From: Polyangiaceae bacterium
Lineage (GTDB): Bacteria > Myxococcota_A > Polyangia > Polyangiales > Polyangiaceae
Reading direction: 5' to 3'
DNA length: 64,000 nucleotides
Assembly: GCA_041389725.1 (NCBI GenBank)
Contig: JAWKRG010000012.1
Location: forward strand, 243,113-307,112
The position numbers were made by a program, and so were the translations under genes. The notes under the pieces are model-generated. The model saw only the letters and a program-made list of their open reading frames with translations. It was not told the origin of the DNA and searched no databases. The first letter of the stretch is position 1. Each line of letters begins with the position of its first letter. Positions 16,063 through 24,965 of the stretch are shown here, piece by piece.

Positions 16063-18464
16063 CAAGGATGGGCTTCGCCGCTGGACGGCGGCACCGAGCG
16101 ATCCTTTTCGTCGGGATCCGGCGCGGCAAGCACGAGGGGCAGCACTTCTTCGATGCGGCTGACCAAGTGGACTTCCAGATCCGCCAAGGTCTCCCGCGGG
16201 ATGTCGTCCAGATCGCGTTCGTTGCGCTTGGGCATGACCACCGCGGAGATACCCGCGCGGTGTGCGGCCAGGAGCTTGTCCTTGATCCCGCTCACGGGCA
16301 GGATGCTTCCCCGCAGCGTGATCTCGCCGGTCATCGCCACGTCCGGCCGCGCCGAAGCGCCGAGCATCAAAGACGCCACGGCCACGAACATTGGCAAGCC
16401 CACGCCTGCGGCATCTTGCGCAGAGCCGCCGCGCGGGACGTGCAGGTGCAAGTCGACGTTGCGGATCCACTCCGGGCTCAGGTGCAAGCGATCCGCCCGC
16501 GAGCGAACGTAGGATACCGCCGTCGCGGCGGATTCCTTCATCACGTTTCGCATGCTGCCGGTCACGTGGATCTCGCCTTTGCCTGGCATCCGCGTCGCTT
16601 CGACCACCAACAAGTCGCCGCCGGCGCCCGTCACCGTCAGGCCCGTTGCAGCCCCGGGCGCAAACTGACGATCCGCCACTTCGGGGTGGTGCTGGTGGAT
16701 CCCCAGCACTCGCTCCACGTGCTCACGTCCAACGCGTTCGCCGAGGACGGCTTGACCGTCTGCCAAGCGCACGGTTGCTTCTCGGCACACCGAGGCGATC
16801 TCGCGCTCCAACCCGCGCACGCCTGCTTCTCGCGTGTAGTAGTCGATGATGGCCTCGATGCCGTCGTCCTCGAACTGAAGCTGCTCGGTCGTCATGCCGT
16901 GCTCCTTCAGTTGCTTGGGCACCAAGAACTGTTGGGCAATGGCGCGTTTGTCGCTGCGCGTGTAGCCCGGCACCTCGATCATCTCCATGCGGTCCTTGAG
17001 GGCCTCGGGGATTTGGTACTTGTAGTTGGCCGTCGCCAGGAAGGTGATCTGCGACAGATCGAAGGGCACGCCCAGGTAGTGATCCACGAAGGAGTCGTTC
17101 TGCGCGGGATCGAGCACTTCCAACAGTGCTGCGGCTGGGTCACCTCGCATGTCGACGCCGAGCTTGTCCACTTCGTCGAGCACCAGTACCGGGTTCTTGG
17201 TCCCCGCCTTCTTCAGCGCTTGAATGATGCGCCCGGGTAGCGCGCCGACGTAGGTGCGCCGGTGACCGCGGATCTCGGCTTCGTCACGCACACCGCCCAG
17301 AGCGATGCGGCCGTAGCGCCGTCCCATCGCGCGCGCGATACTGCGGCCCAAGCTCGTCTTGCCCACGCCCGGAGGGCCAGCGAACAGCAGGATCGGCCCG
17401 CGCTTGTCCTTGCGCAGCTGGCGAATCGCTGCGTACTCGACGATGCGTCGCTTCACTTGCTCCAAGCCGAAGTGATCCTCGTCCAAACAACGTCGAACGA
17501 CCTTGACGTCGAAGCGATCCGGGGTGGAGCGGTTCCAGGGCAGATCCGCCAACCATTCGACGTAGTTGCGTGTCGTCTGGAACTCGGCGGACGAGGACTG
17601 CATGCCCGCCAAGCGCGACAACTGCTTTCGGGCGGCTTCCGCGGCTTCGGGTGGCAAGTCCGCCCGAGCCACCCGCTCGCGAAGGTCCTCGATTTCGTCG
17701 TCGTCGCCGCCCTCCCCTAGCTCCTCGCGAATTCCGCGCATCTGCTGCCGCAGCACGAAGTCTCGCTGGGACCGGCTCATTTCGTCCTTAACCAGCGCCG
17801 TGATCTCGTCCTTGACCCGCAGCACTTCCAACTGGCGCTCCACGAGGGACAGCACCGCGTTGAGTCGCTCCACGGGATCGAGGGACTCCAGGATGGATTG
17901 GCGAACGGCGATGTTCGCTTGTTCCTCCGGGAAGTTGGAGGCGATCAGATCGGCCAGGGCGCCGGGCTCACGGACGTTGTCGAGGATACCCGCGGTCTCG
18001 CGCGGCAGATTGGGCATCAACTCCAGCGCGCGGCGTGTGCGCTCTCGCAACCGCTGGCCGAGCTCTTCAAGCAGCTTCGCATCGCCGACGGGCTCAGCCA
18101 ACCGCGTGATCTCGGCCTGCATATAGGGCTCGAGGCCGAGACTCTTCTCGACGCGGAAGCGACTCAGGCCGTTGAGCACGACGCTGTAGTTGGCGGGACC
18201 GAGCCGAATCACCTTCACGGGCTTGGCCAAGGTGCCGATGGCGTAGGCGTCCTCGAAGGTCGGCTCGACGGTGTCGGCGTTGCGCTGAGCCACCACCCCG
18301 ACCAGCGCGTCTTCGCGCCCGAGGAGGTCTTCGACTAGGCGCACGCTTCGGGGGCGCCCCACGTTGATCGGAACCACCGACATGGGGAACAACACCGAAT
18401 TGCGCAGCGGCAATATCGGCACTTGTTCGGCCGAGGGCTGGCGCGAAGCGGAGCGCTTCTGCAT
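16062..18464 (-). CDS. Lon-family AAA+ protein with the protease Ser replaced by Gly
   Basis: An 800-residue protein from ATG 18464. The open frame reaches 18803 but the extra residues are low-complexity Arg/Pro. It has an N-terminal LON substrate domain (VPILPLRNSVLFPMSVVPINV). The AAA+ module has Walker A GPPGVGKT (363-370), Walker B VLVLDEVDKL and the highly conserved GGVRDEAEIRGHRRTY. The C-terminal S16 domain keeps MTGEITLRG and the catalytic Lys (VSGIKDK, Lys728). But the motif that in Lon reads KDGPSAG is QDAAGVG, placing Gly687 at the nucleophile Ser. The DNA there (16404-16406) reads GGC on the coding strand. ATPase/unfoldase or chaperone activity is likely; peptide hydrolysis is not. 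Confidence 0.88.
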   Translation of the reverse strand: MQKRSASRQPSAEQVPILPLRNSVLFPMSVVPINVGRPRSVRLVEDLLGREDALVGVVAQRNADTVEPTFEDAYAIGTLAKPVKVIRLGPANYSVVLNGLSRFRVEKSLGLEPYMQAEITRLAEPVGDAKLLEELGQRLRERTRRALELMPNLPRETAGILDNVREPGALADLIASNFPEEQANIAVRQSILESLDPVERLNAVLSLVERQLEVLRVKDEITALVKDEMSRSQRDFVLRQQMRGIREELGEGGDDDEIEDLRERVARADLPPEAAEAARKQLSRLAGMQSSSAEFQTTRNYVEWLADLPWNRSTPDRFDVKVVRRCLDEDHFGLEQVKRRIVEYAAIRQLRKDKRGPILLFAGPPGVGKTSLGRSIARAMGRRYGRIALGGVRDEAEIRGHRRTYVGALPGRIIQALKKAGTKNPVLVLDEVDKLGVDMRGDPAAALLEVLDPAQNDSFVDHYLGVPFDLSQITFLATANYKYQIPEALKDRMEMIEVPGYTRSDKRAIAQQFLVPKQLKEHGMTTEQLQFEDDGIEAIIDYYTREAGVRGLEREIASVCREATVRLADGQAVLGERVGREHVERVLGIHQHHPEVADRQFAPGAATGLTVTGAGGDLLVVEATRMPGKGEIHVTGSMRNVMKESAATAVSYVRSRADRLHLSPEWIRNVDLHLHVPRGGSAQDAAGVGLPMFVAVASLMLGASARPDVAMTGEITLRGSILPVSGIKDKLLAAHRAGISAVVMPKRNERDLDDIPRETLADLEVHLVSRIEEVLPLVLAAPDPDEKDRSVPPSSGEAHP

Positions 18465-18625
18465 GCCCTCACAGTAGTGCCGGGTCCAAGGACTCGCAAA
18501 CCCTATCGAGAATCCCACGCTGGCGCCGGCCCGCTCCCGCTCTCGGCGTGGGGAGGGCCGGGGCAAAGGGGGGCGCGGGTCAGGCTGGGATTCGCAGCGC
18601 CCCGGGCTTGTGGTACTTCCCGGCC

Positions 18626-19309
18626 GTGAACGGCATCCTTCGATCCGGAGCACTGGCCCCGTTGCTGGCGCTGTCGATGTCCCTGTCGGCCTGCTCGGGG
18701 GCGGAGCCCGCGCGGGGCCCCAAAGAAACCCTCGACGCCTACGCCCAGGCCATTGCCGAAGGACGGATTGACGAGGCCTACGGCATGCTGAGCGACGAGG
18801 CAAAGAAGAGCATTCCGCGCGAAGCCTTTGGCCGCATGATCCGCGAGAACCCGGACGAGGTGCGGGACATTGCCAAGGCGCTGTTGCGACCTGCGGGTCC
18901 TCCCCTCGTCACGGCCACGGTCACGGCACCGAGCGGCGAGACGCTGCTCATGGTCTATGAGAACGGCCTCTGGCGCGTGGATGGATCGGCCATCGATCTC
19001 TACGGCCAGGCCAGTCCCGAGGTGGCCTTGCGCTCCTTCATCCGCGCCTACGAAAACCGGCGCTACGACGTGCTGATGCGTTTCGTGCCCGATGCAAAAC
19101 GCGAGGGCCTGGACGACAAGAAGCTGAAGTTGGCGTGGGAAGGCGAGCAAAAGACCGAGATGGACCGGTTGACCCAGGCCCTGGCCGCCGCCCTGCCGAC
19201 GGCTCGCTTCGAACGCACCGGTGACCGCGCGACCATGGCCTACGGCGCTGGCGGCACGGTCGAACTCGTGCGCGAGAACGGTCAGTGGAAGGTCGAGGAT
19301 CTCAAGTGA
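18626..19309 (+). CDS. Lipoprotein of unknown function
   Basis: A 227-residue protein from GTG 18626, chosen because it gives a short basic start, a hydrophobic stretch and the lipobox LSAC. The mature part has two similar halves, each with a helical NTF2-like start (PKETLDAYAQAIAEGRIDEAYGMLS; PEVALRSFIRAYENRRYDVLMRFV) and a beta end (MVYENGLWRVDG; VELVRENGQWKVED). This suggests a tandem duplication of a small NTF2/DUF4878-like domain, commonly found in secreted proteins. It overlaps hisB (GTGA), so it appears to be translated with the histidine genes, though no link to histidine synthesis is evident. Confidence 0.75.
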   Translation: MNGILRSGALAPLLALSMSLSACSGAEPARGPKETLDAYAQAIAEGRIDEAYGMLSDEAKKSIPREAFGRMIRENPDEVRDIAKALLRPAGPPLVTATVTAPSGETLLMVYENGLWRVDGSAIDLYGQASPEVALRSFIRAYENRRYDVLMRFVPDAKREGLDDKKLKLAWEGEQKTEMDRLTQALAAALPTARFERTGDRATMAYGAGGTVELVRENGQWKVEDLK

Positions 19310-19905
19310 CCTCGCCCTCCCGGCAAGGCAGCTCGTCGCGACAGACCCGGGAAACCCAAGTCTCCGTCCGTGTCGATCTGGACGGCTCAGGAGCCGCGAG
19401 CATCGCGACGCCGCTGCCCTTTCTCTCGCACATGCTGGAGCAAATCGCCCGCCACGGCAGCTTCGACCTCGAGGTTCAGGCCAGCGGCGACACGGAGGTG
19501 GACGGCCACCACACCACCGAAGACATCGGTATCGTGCTCGGCACGGCATTCCGTCAGGCCTTGGGCGAAGCGCAGGGCATCCGCCGCTACGGCAGCGCCA
19601 CTCTACCGATGGATGAAACGCTGGTCACCGTGGCCCTCGACTTGTCCGGCCGCGCCTTCTTCGTCTGGCGTGTGGCGCTACCGAAAGCGAAGATCGGCGA
19701 GTTCGACACGGAGCTTGCGGCCGTGTTCTTCGAAGCCTTCGCGCGCAGCGCAGGCGTGAATCTGCACGTGCGCTTGCTGGAGGGCGACAATCTGCATCAC
19801 ATCGTGGAGGCCTGCTTCAAGGCTTTCGCGAGGGCCCTGCGCGAAGGAACGGAGATCGACCCTCGCGCCAGCGGCATCCCGTCGACCAAGGGTATATTGG
19901 TCTGA
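19306..19905 (+). CDS. hisB: Imidazoleglycerol-phosphate dehydratase
   Basis: A 199-residue protein, the length of monofunctional HisB. It catalyses the dehydration of imidazoleglycerol phosphate in histidine synthesis. The two metal-binding His clusters are present: VDGHHTTEDIGI and DNLHHIVEACFKAFARALR, as well as HMLEQIARHGSFDL and FFEAFARSAGVNLHV. The GTG start lies in the stop of the upstream lipoprotein gene. The second gene of the histidine group, hisH, follows after a 23-base gap. Confidence 0.96.
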   Translation: MTSPSRQGSSSRQTRETQVSVRVDLDGSGAASIATPLPFLSHMLEQIARHGSFDLEVQASGDTEVDGHHTTEDIGIVLGTAFRQALGEAQGIRRYGSATLPMDETLVTVALDLSGRAFFVWRVALPKAKIGEFDTELAAVFFEAFARSAGVNLHVRLLEGDNLHHIVEACFKAFARALREGTEIDPRASGIPSTKGILV

Positions 19906-19928
19906 AGGATCACTGACGAGAAACGCGC

Positions 19929-20567
19929 ATGGCGATGCAGGTGGCGCTTCTGGATCTGGGGGTCGGCAACATGCACTCGGTGGAGCGCGCCTTGGCAGTG
20001 GCCGCTTCGCGTTCGGGGCGCAGCGTCTCCATCCTGCGCAGCGCCTCAGCGGACGCCATCGTGAAAGCGGACGCCATCGTCGCCCCGGGCCAAGGCGGAT
20101 TCGCCAGCGGCGCCCAGGCCCTCGCCGGGGGCGTTGCCGAAGCCTTACTCGAAGCGCTGCGGCGCGGGACTCCGTACTTTGGGATTTGCCTCGGACTGCA
20201 ATTGTTGTTCGAGACCAGCGCCGAAGCGCCCGGGGTGTCGGGGTTGGGCTGGTTTTCGGGCACCGTCGAGGCGCTCGACCCGCGCGGCGTCAAGATCCCC
20301 CACATGGGTTGGAACCAGATCGAATGGGCCAGCCCAGGACACCGCTTGCTACGCGCGCTCGGCCCCCAAGGCGCGTGGGCGTACTTCGTCCATTCGTACC
20401 ATGCGCACACGACGGACCCGGTCGTGTGTGCCACCGCCACCCACGGCAACAATCGCGTCACGGCTGCGGTGGCTCGTGATCAGGTGTTTGCAACGCAGTT
20501 TCATCCCGAAAAAAGCCAAGCTGGGGGCTTGGCGATGTTGACCGCTTTCTTGGAGGAGCCGCTGTGA
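19929..20567 (+). CDS. hisH: Imidazole glycerol phosphate synthase, glutamine amidotransferase subunit
   Basis: A 212-residue class I glutaminase. The nucleophile Cys87 is in FGICLGLQLLFE and the His192/Glu194 pair in TQFHPEKSQ. The start VALLDLGVGNMHSVERAL is typical. It supplies ammonia to HisF for imidazole glycerol phosphate formation, but hisF is not in this window. It overlaps hisA by four bases (GTGA). Confidence 0.96.
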   Translation: MAMQVALLDLGVGNMHSVERALAVAASRSGRSVSILRSASADAIVKADAIVAPGQGGFASGAQALAGGVAEALLEALRRGTPYFGICLGLQLLFETSAEAPGVSGLGWFSGTVEALDPRGVKIPHMGWNQIEWASPGHRLLRALGPQGAWAYFVHSYHAHTTDPVVCATATHGNNRVTAAVARDQVFATQFHPEKSQAGGLAMLTAFLEEPL

Positions 20568-21283
20568 AGATCATCCCCGCCATCGATCTGATCGAAGGCC
20601 GTGTCGTACGCCTACGCCAGGGGCGCTTCGACGACGTGACCCACTACGACGAAGACCCAGCCGAACTGGCGCGGATGTTCCGTCACCACACGGATCGCCT
20701 GCACGTCGTCGACTTGGACGGAGCGCGTGCCGGAAAGCCGATGCAACTGTCTGTGATTCGCCGCATCTCCGCGGCCTTCGGACCCGGCGTGCAAATCGGA
20801 GGTGGTTTGCGCGACGAGCAGACGATCCTCACGGCCCTCTCCGCCGGGCATCGCGCGGTCGTGGGCACGGCGGCGATTCGCGATCCCGACATGGTTCGCA
20901 CGCTGTGCCAGCGCCACCCCGGCAGAGTCATCGTCGCGGTGGACGCCCGGGACGACCACGTGATGGTGGCGGGCTGGGCGGAGGACGCGCGCATGAGCGT
21001 CGATGACCTGGTGACGCGCCTGGGCGATTGGCCCCTTGGCGGGATTCTGTTCACCGACATAGCGCGCGACGGTCTCGAACACGGGCCAAACGTCACCGCG
21101 ACCAGTGCGCTGGCGCAGCGCACCGCGGTCGAGGTGATCGCCAGCGGTGGCGTCGGCAGCCTAGAGCACATTCGTGCGCTGGCGTCCGCACCGGGACCGA
21201 TTGCCGCAGTGGTCCTGGGCCGCGCGCTGCACGAAGGCCGCTTTGGGTTGGAAGAGGCCGTACAAGCTGGGCAAATGGCCTAG
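20564..21283 (+). CDS. hisA: Phosphoribosylformimino-5-aminoimidazole carboxamide ribotide isomerase
   Basis: A 239-residue TIM barrel. The catalytic Asp residues are Asp8 (IIPAIDLIEG) and Asp127 (VAVDARDD). The phosphate-binding loops are QIGGGLRDE and IASGGVGSLEH. It performs the Amadori isomerisation feeding HisH/HisF. The GTG start is inside the hisH stop. The expected next gene hisF is absent; an unrelated TPR gene follows after 118 bases. Confidence 0.96.
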   Translation: MKIIPAIDLIEGRVVRLRQGRFDDVTHYDEDPAELARMFRHHTDRLHVVDLDGARAGKPMQLSVIRRISAAFGPGVQIGGGLRDEQTILTALSAGHRAVVGTAAIRDPDMVRTLCQRHPGRVIVAVDARDDHVMVAGWAEDARMSVDDLVTRLGDWPLGGILFTDIARDGLEHGPNVTATSALAQRTAVEVIASGGVGSLEHIRALASAPGPIAAVVLGRALHEGRFGLEEAVQAGQMA

Positions 21284-21401
21284 CTGGGTGTTTTTCGACG
21301 TCGCGTTTCTCGCCGTGGTCCCAGGCGCTGCGCCACGGCCGCGTCGTCGCCGCCAATTCCGATTGGGAATTCGGGGCGGCAGCACTACCCTGACCGGGCC
21401 C

Positions 21402-22823
21402 ATGGCCGATTCTCAACAGCCGCCCTCGATTCGATCCCTCGCGGGCCGAACGGATTCGCTGTTGGGAGATGACGGCAGTTCGCCGAGTTCCGAAGCGCCC
21501 TCAGCCAGCTTCGACGGCGAAGACTTTCTCTACCACCTTTACCGCGGCAGCGAACTACTCCAGGACAACCTGGTCGGCGAAGCCAAAGAAGAGCTGGAGC
21601 GCGCCCTTTCGCTGCAACCGCGCGACATCGAGGGGCAAGGGCTCCTGGCTGTCGTGTACTTCCGCTTGGGTCTGTACCCGCGCGCGATCGAGATCTTTCA
21701 GGAGCTGACCAAGAAGGTTCCGAGCGAAGTCACCCCCTGGCTCAACCTGGGCTTGTGCTACTTGAAGACGGGCCAGAACGCCCGTGCGCGTGAAGCATTG
21801 GAGGACGTCACACGACGCGTGCCCGGCCATCGGCGCGCGTGGGGCTACTTGGGCCTGGCCTACGAGCGCATGGGCGACGCCGAGCGCGCCGTCGACGCAT
21901 TCCAACGCGCAGGGCACTCCAGTATGGTGCGGCGACTGGAGCGCGCCCACGGTGAGGAAGGAAGCGCCACGCCCCTGGGCGAGCCAGGGCGGGAGGCGCT
22001 GCGCCAAGCCGCGGCGGACGCCATCGCCGAGCTAGAGGGCGACATGCGGCCCTTCTCCCGCGTTCCGGCGGCCGCCACGGAGGACGACGCACTTCGCACG
22101 AGCCGATGGCTGGCGCTGGAGCCCGGACGCGCCCAACTGCCCTCGGCGCCGAAGGAAGCGCGCAGCCCCCGACCGCTCTCGGCCGCCCCGCCCGCACCCA
22201 CGCCCACGGAGCTCTCGAAGCAGGTGGATGCGACGCACACTCGCACCGCGGCGTCTGCACTCGATCTCGTCGCGCTTCGCGTAGAGAGCGCGGCGGGGGT
22301 GCGCGCCGATCTGGTACGTGCCCTGCGCCCAGATAGCGGCGTATTCACTCGCGGTGAGCTGTTGCGACGGAGCTTGGGTCGCGAGTCCCGGGAAGCCCTC
22401 GGGGGGCCACGCCATCCCCTCGTGCGACTATCCGGCCAAGGCAACGTCGTGCTGGCGCCGCCCAAGGGGTTCGGTCTGCACCTGACGGCCCTGAACGACG
22501 AGTTCTTCTACGTTCGCGAAGAGCGCCTGGTCGGCTTCGACGATGCCCTGGGCTACGAATGTGGCCGGCTGCCCCTCGGACCTGGTGAGCACGCGCCCAT
22601 GGTGCAGCTGTCGGGAACGGGGGCACTGATCTTTGCCGCCACCACCCGGCTCACCACGCTGACCGTTTCGCACGACGCGAGCGCCTGGACACGCTCCGAA
22701 GACGTCGTTGGCTGGACGGGGCGACTCATGCCGCATCCGGTTCCGCAGGAGTCCGTGCCCGTCGCGACCGGGCGCTGGCTGCGCTTCAGCGGGGAGGGCA
22801 CCCTGTGGCTCGACGCCGGTTGA
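21402..22823 (+). CDS. TPR protein with C-terminal AIM24-like domain
   Basis: A 473-residue protein from ATG 21402; the frame is open to 21174, inside hisA, but the added part is not protein-like. Residues about 40-170 are TPR helices (GLLAVVYFRLGLYPRAIEIFQELTKKVP, WLNLGLCYLKTGQNARAREALE, AWGYLGLAYERMGDAERAVDAFQ). A Pro/Ala-rich linker follows. The last about 140 residues match the AIM24 pattern (LVRLSGQGNVVLAPPKGF, FFYVREERLVGFDDALGYE, MVQLSGTGALIF, RWLRFSGEGTLWL). The role of AIM24 domains in bacteria is not settled. Confidence 0.8.
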   Translation: MADSQQPPSIRSLAGRTDSLLGDDGSSPSSEAPSASFDGEDFLYHLYRGSELLQDNLVGEAKEELERALSLQPRDIEGQGLLAVVYFRLGLYPRAIEIFQELTKKVPSEVTPWLNLGLCYLKTGQNARAREALEDVTRRVPGHRRAWGYLGLAYERMGDAERAVDAFQRAGHSSMVRRLERAHGEEGSATPLGEPGREALRQAAADAIAELEGDMRPFSRVPAAATEDDALRTSRWLALEPGRAQLPSAPKEARSPRPLSAAPPAPTPTELSKQVDATHTRTAASALDLVALRVESAAGVRADLVRALRPDSGVFTRGELLRRSLGRESREALGGPRHPLVRLSGQGNVVLAPPKGFGLHLTALNDEFFYVREERLVGFDDALGYECGRLPLGPGEHAPMVQLSGTGALIFAATTRLTTLTVSHDASAWTRSEDVVGWTGRLMPHPVPQESVPVATGRWLRFSGEGTLWLDAG

Positions 22824-22830
22824 CACCCGC

Positions 22831-23559
22831 ATGCCAGCAGTCGGCAAAATCGGAATTCGCCCCGTGACGCCGGCATCCCGCCCCAAGAAGCGCCGCAAGC
22901 GCCGCCGCCCCCGCATCGATCCGGAGCTGCGCAAAGCAAGGCGACGCACGCTGCGACAAGACGTGTGGAACCTGCCCAATCTGCTCACGATGGGGCGCGT
23001 GGCGATCATTCCCTTGGTGCTCTACCTGCTCTCCCGAGGAACGCCGGAGGACTGCGTGTGGGCGGCCATCGCCTATGGGGCTGCAGCGATCACGGATCTG
23101 CTCGATGGCTATCTCGCGCGCAAGATGAACGTGGTGAGCGTGCTGGGAAAGTTCCTCGATCCCTTGGCCGACAAGCTAATCGTGATGGCGACGCTGATCT
23201 GGATGGTGCCCATGGGGCGTATCCCCCGTTGGGCAGTCGCGCTGCTCCTCGCGCGCGAGATCACGATTACCGCGCTGCGCTCGATTGCCAGCAGCGAGGG
23301 TGTGGTGATCGCAGCCGGCGGCGGCGGAAAGAGCAAGACCGCGCTGCAGATGATCGGCATCGTCTGCCTGATCGTGGGCTACCCCTATCACCTCGCCTTC
23401 TTCACTTTCGATCTCGGCGTGGTCGATCTCGTCGTGGTCGGCCGCTGGCTGGTCTACGTCTCCCTGGTCTTCAGCATCACCAGCGCCGTCGAGTACTTCG
23501 GGCTCTTCGCTCAAGCCGTGGAGGCCAAGGAAAAGCGCCAGGGCGGCCACGCGGGCTGA
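22831..23559 (+). CDS. pgsA: CDP-diacylglycerol--glycerol-3-phosphate phosphatidyltransferase
   Basis: A 242-residue membrane enzyme. The CDP-alcohol phosphotransferase signature is complete: DLLDGYLARK followed by GKFLDPLADK (DG-x2-AR-x8-G-x3-D-x3-D). WNLPNLLTMGRVAIIPLVLYLL is the usual PgsA opening. It makes phosphatidylglycerol phosphate in the inner membrane. The first about 50 residues are a Lys/Arg-rich extension (PKKRRKRRRP) longer than usual. A GTG at 22864 would shorten the protein by 11 residues but still leave this extension. It begins 7 bases after the TPR-AIM24 gene. Confidence 0.92.
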   Translation: MPAVGKIGIRPVTPASRPKKRRKRRRPRIDPELRKARRRTLRQDVWNLPNLLTMGRVAIIPLVLYLLSRGTPEDCVWAAIAYGAAAITDLLDGYLARKMNVVSVLGKFLDPLADKLIVMATLIWMVPMGRIPRWAVALLLAREITITALRSIASSEGVVIAAGGGGKSKTALQMIGIVCLIVGYPYHLAFFTFDLGVVDLVVVGRWLVYVSLVFSITSAVEYFGLFAQAVEAKEKRQGGHAG

Positions 23560-23609
23560 GGCCCGTGCAGCAGGCGCCTACCGCGCCGTTCCGGCGAGGG
23601 GCGTCGGAC

Positions 23610-23659
23610 TCGCGCAGGCTTCGTTAGTGGAGAGTTCGTCAGGCCGGTGCATGCTGAGG
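23610..23659 (+). promoter_or_regulatory. Bipartite upstream element, copy 1
   Basis: Box 1 is TCGCGCAGGCTTCGTTAG (23610-23627) and box 2 is GCATGCTGAGG (23649-23659), with 21 bases between. Box 2 ends one base before the ATG of the MYXO-CTERM gene. The same two boxes at the same spacing precede the other MYXO-CTERM gene (29331-29380), while the spacers differ. Confidence 0.65.
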
Positions 23660-23660
23660 C

Positions 23661-24965
23661 ATGCGACACACTCTGATTCTCACGAAAGCCGTGGTTTTGG
23701 CCGGACTATTTTGGGGTTCATCAGCGCGTGCTGGAGTCGAAGCGCGCTGCGGCGAACTCGGTGCGAGCTGCGTCTGTTCCGAGCCGCTGGACACCTCCAC
23801 GTACAACCAGTCGGCGGGCGCCACATGGGCCTGGGATCCGGCTGACACCACGCCTGCGGACAAGGAGTGCAATGTATCGGGGCAACCCGGTGGGTTCGTC
23901 GAGGTCAACGACTTCGACCAGCACTACACGACGGTTTCGAGCGGCGATCCACTTGCTGCGCTTCCACCGGGGCACACCATCACCCACGTTTTGCGACTGC
24001 TCGATGGAATCGGCGGCATGTTCGCCGGCGTGAAGTTCAACAAGGGTGAGCCGACTGCGCGACGCGGCTTCCGGTACTACAAGTACTATTCACCCGATTA
24101 CTCCTTCACGTCCGACGTGCCGTTGTGCAACAGCTCAAAATGGGCCCAGATGGGGTTCAACGGTGCCGGCACCGGCGGGCCGCTGATGACCGAAGAGTGG
24201 TCCTTTTACGACATCGAGCAATCCACGTCCTGGAACATGAACACCGCGTGTTGCTCGGGCCCTGGCCCGGGCAACTCGGCGCAGCCCCCGAACCCGGCCG
24301 CCGTGAAAGGGAAATGGCTGCGTCTCGAGTTCTACATGAACAACACCGAGACGACTGGAACCCCCACTACCTTCGAGGCGTGGCTCAAGAACGTCACCGA
24401 CGATACGCCTGAGGTCAAGATCGTGGATACGTCCGTGCCCACCGACTACGCCAACGGCGCAAACTGGACGAAGGAAATGGCGACTCAGCTGCATCCGACC
24501 AAGCCGATCACGGACATGGCCATCAACATGTTCCGCTCCGACAACGGGCAGGCTTGCCTCGGCTATGCGGCGTTCTCCCACTTTCTGGCGGCTGCCTGGG
24601 GCACGAATGACGGGCAGCGCATCGGTGCTGCCGTCGAGATCGAGGGCAACGTCGGTAGTGGAGGCGCGGGCGGAACCAGCGGGGGCGCCGGCGCGGGTGC
24701 GAGTTCGAGCGCAGGCGCATCCGGCCAATCCAGCGGCGCGGGCGGCGCGGGCGGTAGCGTGCAGACAGGCGGTAGCGGAGGCTCGAAAAAGCAGACGACA
24801 CCCGAGGACAGCGGCGGCTGCGCGTGCCGCGCGAGCACGCGACAGGAAGGCGGGTTCGGCTCCTTCGTGTTGCTGGCGCTGGCGCTGGGTGGCGCATGCC
24901 GTCGCACACGCCAGCGACGCGCACCGAGCAAGCTGCGAACCCGGGCTGAACCGGTCCGTCCCTAG
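23661..24965 (+). CDS. Secreted protein with MYXO-CTERM-like sorting tail
   Basis: A 434-residue protein with an N-terminal signal peptide (LILTKAVVLAGLFWGSSARA). The central about 270 residues look like a beta-sandwich, possibly lectin- or lyase-like (GHTITHVLRLLDGIGGMFAGVKF, KGKWLRLEFYMNNTETTG). A Gly/Ala/Ser linker (about 330-375) follows, then the tail GCACRASTRQEGG, a hydrophobic stretch SFVLLALALGGA and CRRTRQRR. This is the layout of MYXO-CTERM surface-anchored proteins of myxobacteria. Its stop overlaps the stop of the convergent kinase gene. A relative lies at 28108-29328. Confidence 0.82.
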   Translation: MRHTLILTKAVVLAGLFWGSSARAGVEARCGELGASCVCSEPLDTSTYNQSAGATWAWDPADTTPADKECNVSGQPGGFVEVNDFDQHYTTVSSGDPLAALPPGHTITHVLRLLDGIGGMFAGVKFNKGEPTARRGFRYYKYYSPDYSFTSDVPLCNSSKWAQMGFNGAGTGGPLMTEEWSFYDIEQSTSWNMNTACCSGPGPGNSAQPPNPAAVKGKWLRLEFYMNNTETTGTPTTFEAWLKNVTDDTPEVKIVDTSVPTDYANGANWTKEMATQLHPTKPITDMAINMFRSDNGQACLGYAAFSHFLAAAWGTNDGQRIGAAVEIEGNVGSGGAGGTSGGAGAGASSSAGASGQSSGAGGAGGSVQTGGSGGSKKQTTPEDSGGCACRASTRQEGGFGSFVLLALALGGACRRTRQRRAPSKLRTRAEPVRP

